This document shows, piece after piece, positions 6,176 to 13,088 of a stretch of 17,170 nt of DNA. The notes below the pieces were generated by a model. The model was not told where the DNA came from. It ran no database searches and was given only the letters and a program-made list of their open reading frames with translations. Positions within the stretch are counted from its first letter, which is position 1. Each line of letters opens with the position of its first letter. Source of the DNA: a bacterium (lineage in GTDB: Bacteria > Margulisbacteria > Marinamargulisbacteria > JAAEMD01); the NCBI GenBank assembly GCA_024225875.1, contig JAAEMD010000573.1:1-17170 (forward strand), given 5' to 3'. The position numbers were made by a program, and so were the translations under genes.

Positions 6176-7774
6176 TTACTTTTCTATCAGATAAACCTGC
6201 TCTATTTTATTTAAAACTCCAGCAGGTCCAGGCTCTGATAAACCAGCAACCCTTTTATTCACTGCTAATATACTATCCGGATAAAAGAGAAATAAATAAG
6301 GAATATCTCTGGCAATATTTATATACAGCTTTTTATATATCTCTTTACGCTTTTCTATATTAACCTCCCTGCGGCCATCCTGTAAAAGCTGATCTACTTC
6401 TTTATTTATATAGCCTGTATAGTTAAAACCTTGTGGATACTGAGTAGAATGCCATATAGAGTAACAATCAGGATCTATACTTAAAGACCAGCCCATCATT
6501 ACAGCATCAAACTTTTTATCTTTGACAGGTTCCTGGACTATTTTAAGCAATGACCTCCACTCCATAACCCTGATATTCATTTTAATACCGGCTTTCGCTA
6601 AGTAACGCTGTATTATTTGAGCACACTTTTCTCCTGTTTTACTACCCTTGCCAACCAGAACTGTAAACTCAAAAGGAATACCATTCTTTTCTAAAACCTC
6701 TGTTTTCTTATTCATAACAAAACCCGATCGGTTCAATAACTGTCTGCTCTTCTCATAGTTATATGAGTACTTTTCTATATGCTTATCATCAGGACAGGCC
6801 CATAAAACAGGAGATACAGGCAGGTATGCCGGTTTACCAAAACCTTTTAATACAGAATCTACCATAGCTTCTTTATTAACAGCCATGGCAACAGCTTTTC
6901 TAATATCTAACTGAGAAAAGAACTGGTTTTTCATATTAAAACCAATATAACTGTATTGCAGCTGCTGGTACCTGAAAATATTAAGGTCATCCTTATGTTG
7001 AAACCTCTTAAAATCCTTTGCCGGTATTAAAGAATAGTCAATCTCACCCTTTTCCAGTGCGATCAAAGCAGTATTAGTATCAGGTATAATTTTAAAAACA
7101 ACACCTTTAAGCCTGGGCTTTTCACCAAAATAATCCTCATTCCTCTCCAGCTTAATAAACTGACCGGCCTTCCATCCTTTAAACACAAACGGCCCGGTTC
7201 CAACAGGCTGTCTATTAAATTGAGCTCTATTTATATCTTCTTTCATAAGAATATGCTTCGGTAAAATCTGCATACTGACCCTTACTAAAAAAGGAGAAAA
7301 TGGTTCAGGCAGTACCGCTTTTAAAGTATAATCATCAACAACATAAAATTTAACAGGTTTACCATCAATAATAAAACCACTTCTTCGCACTGTATTTGTT
7401 GAGGGATCAAGTATCTTGTCAAATGTAAATTTTACATCGTGTGCTGTAAACTTATGCCCGTCATGCCATCTTACATTCTCTTTCAAATAAAAAGTATATT
7501 CTAGATAATCAGAGCTTATATTATAATTTTTTACTAAATCAGGTTCGATCTGCAAATCAGAATTTATTCTGAATAAACCATTGAAGATCAAGCCCTCAAC
7601 CTCAGACGAATAAACATCAGTAGATAAGATCGGGTTAAGCAGTGCTGGCTCAGCATTAAGTCTGAGTTTTAAAAACTCCTTACCTGCAGCATTTTTTTTA
7701 TTATCAGAAACACCACAGGACATCAAAAGCACAGCCATTAACAACAAAACAGCATATAAACTTATTCTATTCAT
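6176..7774 (-). CDS. ABC transporter substrate-binding lipoprotein, family 5 (peptide/nickel type)
   Basis: The protein has 532 residues from the start chosen here, typical for the family. An N-terminal hydrophobic segment ends in the lipobox L-M-S-C, so the mature protein should be lipid-anchored at Cys20 and face the periplasm. It carries the family signature (Y-T-F-Y-L-K-E-N-V-R-W-H-D-G-H, then D-V-K-F-T-F-D) about 95-125 residues in, P-V-G-T-G-P-F in the middle, and W-S-x-x-x-D-P-D near the C-terminal third. Substrates of the family include oligopeptides, nickel and sugars; the sequence does not specify which. An upstream ATG at 7783 is only 1 nt from the ribosome binding site, whereas the ATG at 7774 is 10 nt away, so 7774 is preferred. 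It lies 24 nt downstream of the radical SAM gene and upstream of the permease. Confidence 0.92.
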   Translation of the reverse strand: MNRISLYAVLLLMAVLLMSCGVSDNKKNAAGKEFLKLRLNAEPALLNPILSTDVYSSEVEGLIFNGLFRINSDLQIEPDLVKNYNISSDYLEYTFYLKENVRWHDGHKFTAHDVKFTFDKILDPSTNTVRRSGFIIDGKPVKFYVVDDYTLKAVLPEPFSPFLVRVSMQILPKHILMKEDINRAQFNRQPVGTGPFVFKGWKAGQFIKLERNEDYFGEKPRLKGVVFKIIPDTNTALIALEKGEIDYSLIPAKDFKRFQHKDDLNIFRYQQLQYSYIGFNMKNQFFSQLDIRKAVAMAVNKEAMVDSVLKGFGKPAYLPVSPVLWACPDDKHIEKYSYNYEKSRQLLNRSGFVMNKKTEVLEKNGIPFEFTVLVGKGSKTGEKCAQIIQRYLAKAGIKMNIRVMEWRSLLKIVQEPVKDKKFDAVMMGWSLSIDPDCYSIWHSTQYPQGFNYTGYINKEVDQLLQDGRREVNIEKRKEIYKKLYINIARDIPYLFLFYPDSILAVNKRVAGLSEPGPAGVLNKIEQVYLIEK

Positions 7775-7784
7775 TATCAACATA

Positions 7785-7791
7785 CCCTCTC
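7785..7791 (-). promoter_or_regulatory. RBS that decides the start of the binding-protein gene
   Basis: GAGAGGG on the minus strand lies 1 nt from the ATG at 7783 and 10 nt from the ATG at 7774. Only the second spacing suits initiation, so the protein most likely begins M-N-R-I-S-L-Y. Confidence 0.6.
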
Positions 7792-7798
7792 TTATTTT

Positions 7799-8716
7799 TT
7801 AAATTTGATAAATATTATTTTTTTCAAAATACTTCTCTATAAAATTAACTGCCTCATTTTTCCTGCCCGCCCAGTCCGGAGCAACCAGATAGCGGGAAGG
7901 AGCTTCTCCGATCAAGCGATGGATAACAACAGATGATGGTATTCTAACTAATATTCTTCCAAGCAGTTCAGTATACTGCTGTAAATTCATAAGTTTAATA
8001 TTTCCCTTATAGTATTCTCTCTCAAAAACACTGTTCTTTACTATATGCAGATTATGAAATTTTATACCATCAACTCCTGAGTTTACCAGCCTGTCAACTG
8101 TCTCTATCATCATATCTTCAGTTTCATCAGGTAAACCAAGAATTATATGAACGCATACTCTTAAACCTGAACTTTTAACTTTTCTGTACGCTGTTTCAAA
8201 TTCCGAGCAGGTATGCCCTCTTCCAATAGATTTCAATGTTGTGTCATGACTTGATTCCAGGCCAAGCTCCAGCCAGTGATAACGGGGTTTCATAAACTTG
8301 ACTAATACCTCCAGAACTTCATCATTAATACAGTCCGGGCGGGTTGCAACATCAAAACCAGCTATATCAGGATCTGACAATACATCCTCACACATACTGT
8401 TAAAAATTGAAACATCACCATAAGTTGAAGTAAATGCCTGAAAATAGGCCAGAAACTTTGTTACTCCATAGCGTTTCTGCAAAAAATATTTACCGTGCTT
8501 TATCTGATCTTTTACTGGCTTAAGCTCTTCAGTATCTACAAAATGAGAACCAGTACTGCCACAGTAAAAGCAGCCCTCAAAACCTTTTGAACCATCCCTT
8601 GTTGGACAGGAAAAACCTGTATTTAAGGAGATCTTATACACTTTCTGACCAAAAAAGGATCTCAGTTCATCGCCCAGATAATTATAGTTTCTTTTAACCC
8701 TCACATATTTTTTCAC
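7799..8716 (-). CDS. Radical SAM protein, TIGR01212/YhcC family
   Basis: The protein has 305 residues, near the family's usual length. The iron-sulfur cluster cysteines follow the pattern of this family rather than plain CxxxCxxC: C37-P-T-R-D-G, then G-C49-F-Y-C52. Further matches are Y-F-Q-A-F-T-S-T-Y (about 91-99), the A-T-R-P-D-C segment, L-E-L-G-L-E-S-S, H-I-I-L-G-L-P-x-E-T, and the K-F-H-N-L-H-I-V segment. The enzyme should use a 4Fe-4S cluster and S-adenosylmethionine to make a 5'-deoxyadenosyl radical. The substrate of the family is not established to my knowledge. Translation starts at GTG (8716) with GAGGG 6 nt upstream, both supplied by the 25-bp tandem duplication at 8691-8740. It is the first gene of a likely operon with the ABC binding protein, though a functional link is not evident. 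Confidence 0.9.
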   Translation of the reverse strand: MKKYVRVKRNYNYLGDELRSFFGQKVYKISLNTGFSCPTRDGSKGFEGCFYCGSTGSHFVDTEELKPVKDQIKHGKYFLQKRYGVTKFLAYFQAFTSTYGDVSIFNSMCEDVLSDPDIAGFDVATRPDCINDEVLEVLVKFMKPRYHWLELGLESSHDTTLKSIGRGHTCSEFETAYRKVKSSGLRVCVHIILGLPDETEDMMIETVDRLVNSGVDGIKFHNLHIVKNSVFEREYYKGNIKLMNLQQYTELLGRILVRIPSSVVIHRLIGEAPSRYLVAPDWAGRKNEAVNFIEKYFEKNNIYQI

Positions 8717-8740
8717 TTTTAACCCTCACATATTTTTTCA
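8691..8740 (-). repeat. Perfect 25-bp tandem duplication across the start of the radical SAM gene
   Basis: 8691-8715 and 8716-8740 are identical. On the minus strand each copy reads TGAAAAAATATGTGAGGG and then TTAAAAG. The upstream copy provides the GAGGG ribosome binding site 6 nt before the GTG start, while the downstream copy encodes residues 1-9. Because 25 is not a multiple of three, the upstream copy is not translated in the gene's frame. A second GTG at 8741 would open a 15-codon frame that ends inside the gene start. Confidence 0.95.
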
Positions 8741-8748
8741 CAATGTAT

Positions 8749-8754
8749 ATTATA
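8749..8754 (-). promoter_or_regulatory. Possible -10 box for the radical SAM operon
   Basis: A minus-strand TATAAT lies about 35 nt upstream of the GTG start, in the short gap between two divergent genes. No good -35 hexamer is found at 16-18 nt, so only the -10 match supports this. Confidence 0.3.
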
Positions 8755-8821
8755 TATATTAAGAACAAACACATCCAACACTCTTTTTAAACATCAAATA
8801 ATACCTGTCTGACAATTAAGG

Positions 8822-9838
8822 ATGTTTAAAATAATAAAAAATAAGGTATTATTATTAACTATGGAATCTACAAGCTTTGTAAAACTCAGTAAGGCAATCG
8901 ATCTGATAGATACCTTCTTTAAAGACATTGAAAGATACTTCAATGAAAAAGATATTCTTTCAATCCATAATACCCTGAAAATAAAAAAAGCGTTAATGAA
9001 AAGAAAGAGAATCAAGGGATTCGTAATGCTGAAAAACCAGAAACCGGAAGGAATAGCCTGGGTAGAACTGGTAAGTAATCATTACGGCAATATAGTTATC
9101 CATAACATGCATGAAGAGTCTCAAGCAGAGTTAGCAGAGTATATAGCTGACTCCAGTATAATGGATGGAGCTTTTCTTGAGCTTATCAGCTTTGTGGAAA
9201 CTGATACCTACAGAAATGTTTTTACCAGCCGTGGAATCAGCCAGCATGAACGATCCCGCATGGCTCTTGATCTGGATAATGATTTCCCATTTCCTGATAC
9301 AGCACCTTATATCACTTTCAAAGAAATTGAGCCTGAAGATATAATAATAACAAGCAGAATAAGTTTCCGTGCCCATCAAATAAGTAAAGACTACGGCAGG
9401 TACAGTGATCTTGAAACTATTGAAAAACGACTTCAGTTAGAAAGGATAGTATTTCAAGAAAAGCAGGGGCGTATTGTTAAACCGGCAACAATACTTATGT
9501 ACTACAATGAAATTCCAATTGGCACCTGCATTATCACTGAAGTTGCCTACTGGGGCCTTGAAAAAGTGCCCTGGATCTTCGATATTTCTCTTACACCGGA
9601 ATATCATGGTCAGCACCTGGGAGAGACCCTGATTAAACAGAGTATAGCAACATTAGCTGCAATGGGTTACCCTGTAGTGGGCTTAGCTGTCACAGTATCC
9701 AACACATCTGCTATCAGGCTTTATGAGAAACTGGGCTTTTATTTTTCTGAAACATTTTTCGAGTTTATGAAAACCCCAAAAAAGAAAAGACAGGTAAAGT
9801 CAACAAAGACTAAAAAAAGACCAAAAAGACATAAATAG
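8822..9838 (+). CDS. GNAT-family N-acetyltransferase with basic C-terminal tail
   Basis: The protein has 338 residues. The C-terminal half (about 165-315) is a GNAT fold: a predicted strand W-I-F-D-I-S-L-T-P-E leads into the acetyl-CoA loop Y-H-G-Q-H-L-G-E-T-L (261-270). The usual V-x-x-x-N-x-x-A-I-R-L-Y-E-K-L-G-F motif follows at about 290-306. The N-terminal half (about 60-155) also looks GNAT-like, with G-I-A-W-V-E-L and F-T-S-R-G-I-S followed by M-A-L-D-L, but it lacks a clear CoA loop. This suggests a tandem protein with a degenerate first domain. The last 20 residues are almost all Lys, Arg, Thr and Pro. The acceptor substrate is unknown. The start is uncertain: the ATG at 8822 directly abuts AAGG, and an ATG at 8861 is the alternative. 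It is divergent from the radical SAM gene. Confidence 0.8.
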   Translation: MFKIIKNKVLLLTMESTSFVKLSKAIDLIDTFFKDIERYFNEKDILSIHNTLKIKKALMKRKRIKGFVMLKNQKPEGIAWVELVSNHYGNIVIHNMHEESQAELAEYIADSSIMDGAFLELISFVETDTYRNVFTSRGISQHERSRMALDLDNDFPFPDTAPYITFKEIEPEDIIITSRISFRAHQISKDYGRYSDLETIEKRLQLERIVFQEKQGRIVKPATILMYYNEIPIGTCIITEVAYWGLEKVPWIFDISLTPEYHGQHLGETLIKQSIATLAAMGYPVVGLAVTVSNTSAIRLYEKLGFYFSETFFEFMKTPKKKRQVKSTKTKKRPKRHK

Positions 9839-9966
9839 ATATATAAAAACACCAGCTAATCATCAACAACCCCTTCTCGTAAAATCAACCTTCCTGTATT
9901 TAGCAGATTTCAAATCATTATCCCGGTAAAAACGCTATATTCCTAAAGCTTCGAGCATGGTTAAAT

Positions 9967-10083
9967 TATAGCTGATCAAAAGTAAAATGTCCGACACTGA
10001 AAGTTTTCAAATTACTTCGTTTATGTACGCAAGTACACTGCACTCAGACATTTAAACGGACAGTTCAATTTGTACCAGCTATA
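9967..10083 (-). mobile_element. MITE-like 117-bp repeat element, copy B (inverted)
   Basis: This is the reverse-complement partner of 6014-6130, with the same length, the same TATAGCTG/CAGCTATA ends and about 11 differences of 117 by hand count. The central hairpin stem TGTAC/GTACA is kept while its loop differs (TTGC versus TAAC when read in the same orientation). The flanking inner pair AAATGAC/GTCATTT of copy A is degraded here. It lies 33 bp upstream of the -35 box of the prs promoter. Confidence 0.75.
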
Positions 10084-10116
10084 CAATAACATAACAGACA
10101 GAATCTTATCTCCTTA

Positions 10117-10145
10117 TTGACTCAAAAAAAGTACAACCGTATAAT
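10117..10145 (+). promoter_or_regulatory. Near-consensus sigma-70-type promoter for prs
   Basis: TTGACT (10117-10122), a spacer of exactly 17 nt, then TATAAT (10140-10145): a five-of-six -35 and a perfect -10. Transcription would start near 10152, 25 nt before the ATG at 10177. The apparent TTG start at 10117 is the -35 box itself, so the longer reading frame should not be taken as the protein. Confidence 0.75.
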
Positions 10146-10176
10146 CCTATACGCTATGCTGGACACTTACTATAAT

Positions 10177-11106
10177 ATGCGTTTTTTCTGTGGATCTTCA
10201 CATCCTGCACTCTGCAACGAAATTGCAAAGTATCTTGGTATTGAAATCGGTCATTTAAGCCTTTCTCAATTCAGTTGCGGAGAAAGCTTTGCCCGCCTGG
10301 AAGAGTCCATTAGAGGCAAAGAAGCATATGTACTTCAAACTGCAACACAAAATATCAATGATGACCTTATGCAGCTTTTCTTAATAATGGATGCTTTAAA
10401 AAGATCGTCAGCTGCCGCTATCCACGTCGTTATGCCATATTTCGGATATGCCAGACAAGATAAAAAATCTGCTCCCCGGGAGCCTATTTCAGCTCGTTTA
10501 ATTTCAGACCTGCTATCCTCAATAGGGTTCGACCGTTTAATAACCGTTGATTTACATGCTGATCAAATTCAGGGCTTCTTTTCTCAGCCCGTTGATCACT
10601 TAACTGCTTTACCAATATTTGCAGAATACTTCTCGGCTAAAAACTTAAAGAACCTGGTAGTGGTAGCTCCGGATGCCGGCCGTGCAAAATTTGCTAAAAA
10701 ACTTGCCGATCGATTAAGCGCAGATCTTGCCTTTATGCATAAAACAAGACCGGAACATAATGTTGCTGAAATAACTAATATTGTTGGTAATGTAAAAAAT
10801 AAAACCATCCTTTTAATAGATGATATGGTTGATACTGCTGGATCTGTTACTTCAGGACTTGAAACCCTCAAAAAATATGGATGTAATGATGAGATATACC
10901 TGGCAACTACCCACCCTGTATTTTCAGGGCCTGCCAGCGACAGGCTGGCAAAAGCAGGTTTTAAGGAAGTTATTGTTACAAATACAATTGATATACCTCA
11001 AAAGAAAAGGTTCAATGGTCTAAAAATACTATCTATGGCACCGCTTCTGGGTGAAACTATCAAACGTATTTATGAAAAAAGATCAATATCATCGCTGTTT
11101 CTATAG
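10177..11106 (+). CDS. prs: Ribose-phosphate pyrophosphokinase (PRPP synthetase)
   Basis: The protein has 309 residues from the ATG at 10177, matching the family's usual 310-320. It transfers pyrophosphate from ATP to ribose 5-phosphate to make PRPP for nucleotide, histidine and tryptophan synthesis, in the cytoplasm. Visible motifs are F-C-G-S-S-H-P near the N-terminus, P-Y-F-G-Y-A-R-Q-D (87-95) with R-E-P-I-S-A after it, and D-L-H-x-x-Q-I-Q-G-F-F. A-P-D-A-G, the flexible loop R-P-E-H-N-V-A-E and the PRPP-binding loop D-D-M-V-D-T-A-G-S (215-223) follow. The C-terminus S-I-S-S-L-F also fits. Minor departures from the usual forms are F-S-C-G-E for F-x-D-G-E and a Ser ending the PRPP loop. The ATG at 10156 would be nearly leaderless; 10177 aligns with relatives. 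It is convergent with pckA. Confidence 0.95.
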   Translation: MRFFCGSSHPALCNEIAKYLGIEIGHLSLSQFSCGESFARLEESIRGKEAYVLQTATQNINDDLMQLFLIMDALKRSSAAAIHVVMPYFGYARQDKKSAPREPISARLISDLLSSIGFDRLITVDLHADQIQGFFSQPVDHLTALPIFAEYFSAKNLKNLVVVAPDAGRAKFAKKLADRLSADLAFMHKTRPEHNVAEITNIVGNVKNKTILLIDDMVDTAGSVTSGLETLKKYGCNDEIYLATTHPVFSGPASDRLAKAGFKEVIVTNTIDIPQKKRFNGLKILSMAPLLGETIKRIYEKRSISSLFL

Positions 11107-11110
11107 CGAT

Positions 11111-11130
11111 AAAATATAAAATATTTTTTC
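11111..11130 (+). terminator. Weak AT-only hairpin after prs
   Basis: AAAATAT and ATATTTT form a 7-bp stem around AAA, followed by TT. It lies 5 nt past the prs stop in the convergent gap to pckA. The stem has no G or C, so termination here would be weak. Confidence 0.25.
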
Positions 11131-11180
11131 AATAAACCAGTATTAAAATTAAACAGGAACTACAGAATCTCAGCTCAAGA

Positions 11181-12806
11181 CTATAGTTCTGGACCTGCCA
11201 GTTTTTCCAGACGCCTGCCCTCTTCCGTATTTGTAAACTTTTTAAAATTCTCTATAAAGCTGGCCGCAAGTTTATTTCTAAGAGTATCGTATTTATTTTT
11301 ATCTTTCCATGTATTTTTGGGATTCAGTATTGTCTGATCAATACCATCTATTTTTTTAGGAATATGGAAATTAAACACAGAAAGAACCTCTGTTTCAGCT
11401 TTATCAACAGAACCATCTAAAATTGCATCAATAATAGCTCTTGTATACCTAAGATCTATACGGGATCCTTCACCATAAACGCCACCTGTCCATCCAGTAT
11501 TAACTAAATAGGCCTGTGAGTTATGTTTATCCATTTTATCACCTAAAATTTCAGCATATTTTGTTGGATTCAGTAACAGAAAAGGATGTCCAAAACAGGC
11601 TGAGAAAGTAGCAATCGGCTCTGTAACCCCCAGCTCTGTTCCTGCCACCTTAGCAGTATAACCTGTTAAATACTGATACATAGCCTGCTCTCTGGTCAAC
11701 TTTGTTACTGGAGGCAAAACACCATAAGAATCGCAGGTAAGAAAAATTATTTTACCTGGATGGGTTCCAGCAGAAACAGGTTTTACAATATTACCAATAT
11801 GGTAAACAGGGTATGATACTCTTGTATTTTCAGTTTTTAAATTAGAGGAAAAATCTACTATGCCATTATCATCAACAACCACATTTTCTAATAATGCATC
11901 ACGTTTTATTGCATTATAAATATCAGGTTCTTTTTCCCTGGATAAATCTATTACCTTGGCATAACAACCACCCTCCAGGTTAAAAATGCCGTTATCATCC
12001 CAGCCATGCTCATCATCCCCAATCAGTTGCCTTTTAGGGTCTGTTGATAATGTTGTTTTACCAGTTCCTGACAAGCCGAAAAACAAGGCCGTATCACCAT
12101 TTTTACCCTGATTAGCAGAGCAGTGAAAAGAACCTGTGCCTTTTAAAGGTAAAAAATAATTCATAATTGAAAAAATACCTTTTTTAATCTCTCCACCATA
12201 CCAGGTCCCACCAATAACCGTCATTCTTTCCTTGATATTAAAAGCTACAAACACCTCTGAACGAAGATTATATTTCTTATATTCTGTACAGATCGCCTTG
12301 CTGGCACTCAGAATTGTCCAGTCAGGCTTAAAAACAGCTAACTCTTCTTCTGTTGGCCGTATAAACATATTCTTAAAAAAATGAGCTGCCCAGGCCACTT
12401 CAGTGACTAACCTTATCGATAATCGATTATCTTTGTCAGCACCACAAAAACCATCCATCACATATAACTTTTTACCTGTCAGCTGTACTACTGCTATATT
12501 TTTCAAAGCAGCCCAGGTATCTTCGGAAATCGGCTTATTGTCTGAACCTTCTTCTGCCCACCAGACATTATCTTTGGACTCATCTTCTTCAACAATATAC
12601 TTATCTTGAGGCGAACGTCCGGTAAACCGACCTGTATCAACAGTAACAGCACCCAGTTCAGTTAATACTCCTTTTTCAACACCAGACAAAGAACTATCTG
12701 TCTCATGTTTAAATAATTCTTCATACTCAGGATTTCTGAAAACAGCTTCATACTCTTTGATCCCTGCTTCCTTCAAACTTAAATTCGTCATAGTATTAGC
12801 TCCCAT
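11181..12806 (-). CDS. pckA: Phosphoenolpyruvate carboxykinase (ATP)
   Basis: The protein has 541 residues, normal for the ATP-dependent enzyme. It converts oxaloacetate and ATP to phosphoenolpyruvate, CO2 and ADP, the entry step of gluconeogenesis; in some fermenters it runs in reverse to fix CO2. The family motifs are all present: R-S-P-Q-D-K (64-69), G-G-T-W-Y-G-G-E-I-K-K (199-209), Walker A G-L-S-G-T-G-K-T (244-251), the metal-binding L-I-G-D-D-E-H-G-W (261-269), and N-T-G-W-T-G-G near the C-terminus. Nothing needed for catalysis appears missing. A TTG-initiated frame extends upstream to 12818, but the ATG at 12806 has GGAGG 5 nt before it and the TTG overlaps that site, so 12806 is the start. 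It is divergent from the UDP-sugar pyrophosphorylase gene and convergent with prs. Confidence 0.97.
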   Translation of the reverse strand: MGANTMTNLSLKEAGIKEYEAVFRNPEYEELFKHETDSSLSGVEKGVLTELGAVTVDTGRFTGRSPQDKYIVEEDESKDNVWWAEEGSDNKPISEDTWAALKNIAVVQLTGKKLYVMDGFCGADKDNRLSIRLVTEVAWAAHFFKNMFIRPTEEELAVFKPDWTILSASKAICTEYKKYNLRSEVFVAFNIKERMTVIGGTWYGGEIKKGIFSIMNYFLPLKGTGSFHCSANQGKNGDTALFFGLSGTGKTTLSTDPKRQLIGDDEHGWDDNGIFNLEGGCYAKVIDLSREKEPDIYNAIKRDALLENVVVDDNGIVDFSSNLKTENTRVSYPVYHIGNIVKPVSAGTHPGKIIFLTCDSYGVLPPVTKLTREQAMYQYLTGYTAKVAGTELGVTEPIATFSACFGHPFLLLNPTKYAEILGDKMDKHNSQAYLVNTGWTGGVYGEGSRIDLRYTRAIIDAILDGSVDKAETEVLSVFNFHIPKKIDGIDQTILNPKNTWKDKNKYDTLRNKLAASFIENFKKFTNTEEGRRLEKLAGPEL

Positions 12807-12811
12807 TTTTA

Positions 12812-12816
12812 CCTCC
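12812..12816 (-). promoter_or_regulatory. RBS that decides the pckA start
   Basis: A full GGAGG on the minus strand, 5 nt before the ATG at 12806. It overlaps the apparent upstream TTG codon, which rules out the longer frame. Confidence 0.85.
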
Positions 12817-12915
12817 AAAACATTTCATTTAAAAAAAAATCCCCCTCCGCTTTATTTCAAAAAAGTTTTGATTTTTTAATAGATTATTTTAACTTGAAAA
12901 ATTATAAGGTATAAA

Positions 12916-12945
12916 ATTATACTATATACAACGTTTATCATTCAA
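12916..12945 (-). promoter_or_regulatory. Candidate pckA promoter
   Basis: On the minus strand TTGAAT (12940-12945) is followed by an 18-nt spacer and TATAAT (12916-12921). The leader would be about 100 nt and contains a G-rich run (GGAGGGGG near 12841-12848). A second TATAAT at 12901-12906 is also possible, so the exact promoter is uncertain in this AT-rich gap. Confidence 0.4.
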
Positions 12946-13033
12946 CTATTTTTAATACAAAATAATAGTAAATATTTGATACACATGTATATGATACTTC
13001 AAGCAGGCTGACAAACTTCCTTTTAAAATTTGT

Positions 13034-13050
13034 TATTATGCAACATAATA
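13034..13050. promoter_or_regulatory. Perfect inverted repeat upstream of the pyrophosphorylase gene
   Basis: TATTATG-CAA-CATAATA has perfect 7-bp arms and ends 38 nt before the ATG at 13089. It could be an operator or a small leader hairpin. A weak promoter-like pair (CTGACA from about 13009, TGTTAT 17 nt later) overlaps it. Confidence 0.3.
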
Positions 13051-13088
13051 CTGCATATTTATAAATTTACATAAAAAGGAAGATATCT

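Larger units (their letters stand above)
9839..10176. other. Intergenic region upstream of prs
   Basis: It holds the second 117-bp repeat element (9967-10083) and, closer to the gene, the prs promoter (10117-10145). The part from 9839 to 9966 has no recognisable gene, and no strong terminator is seen after the acetyltransferase. A 21-codon minus-strand open stretch near 9850-9915 has no start or ribosome binding site. Confidence 0.6.

Noticed and set aside
9850..9915. Open minus-strand stretch encoding about 21 residues rich in Lys, Arg and Asp
   Set aside because: It has no start codon, no ribosome binding site and no family I recognise. It could be a relic, but there is nothing to support a call.
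12819..13088. Riboswitch in the pckA/pyrophosphorylase gap
   Set aside because: No known riboswitch core is recognisable. The G-rich run in the pckA leader and the AT inverted repeat are too simple to support one.
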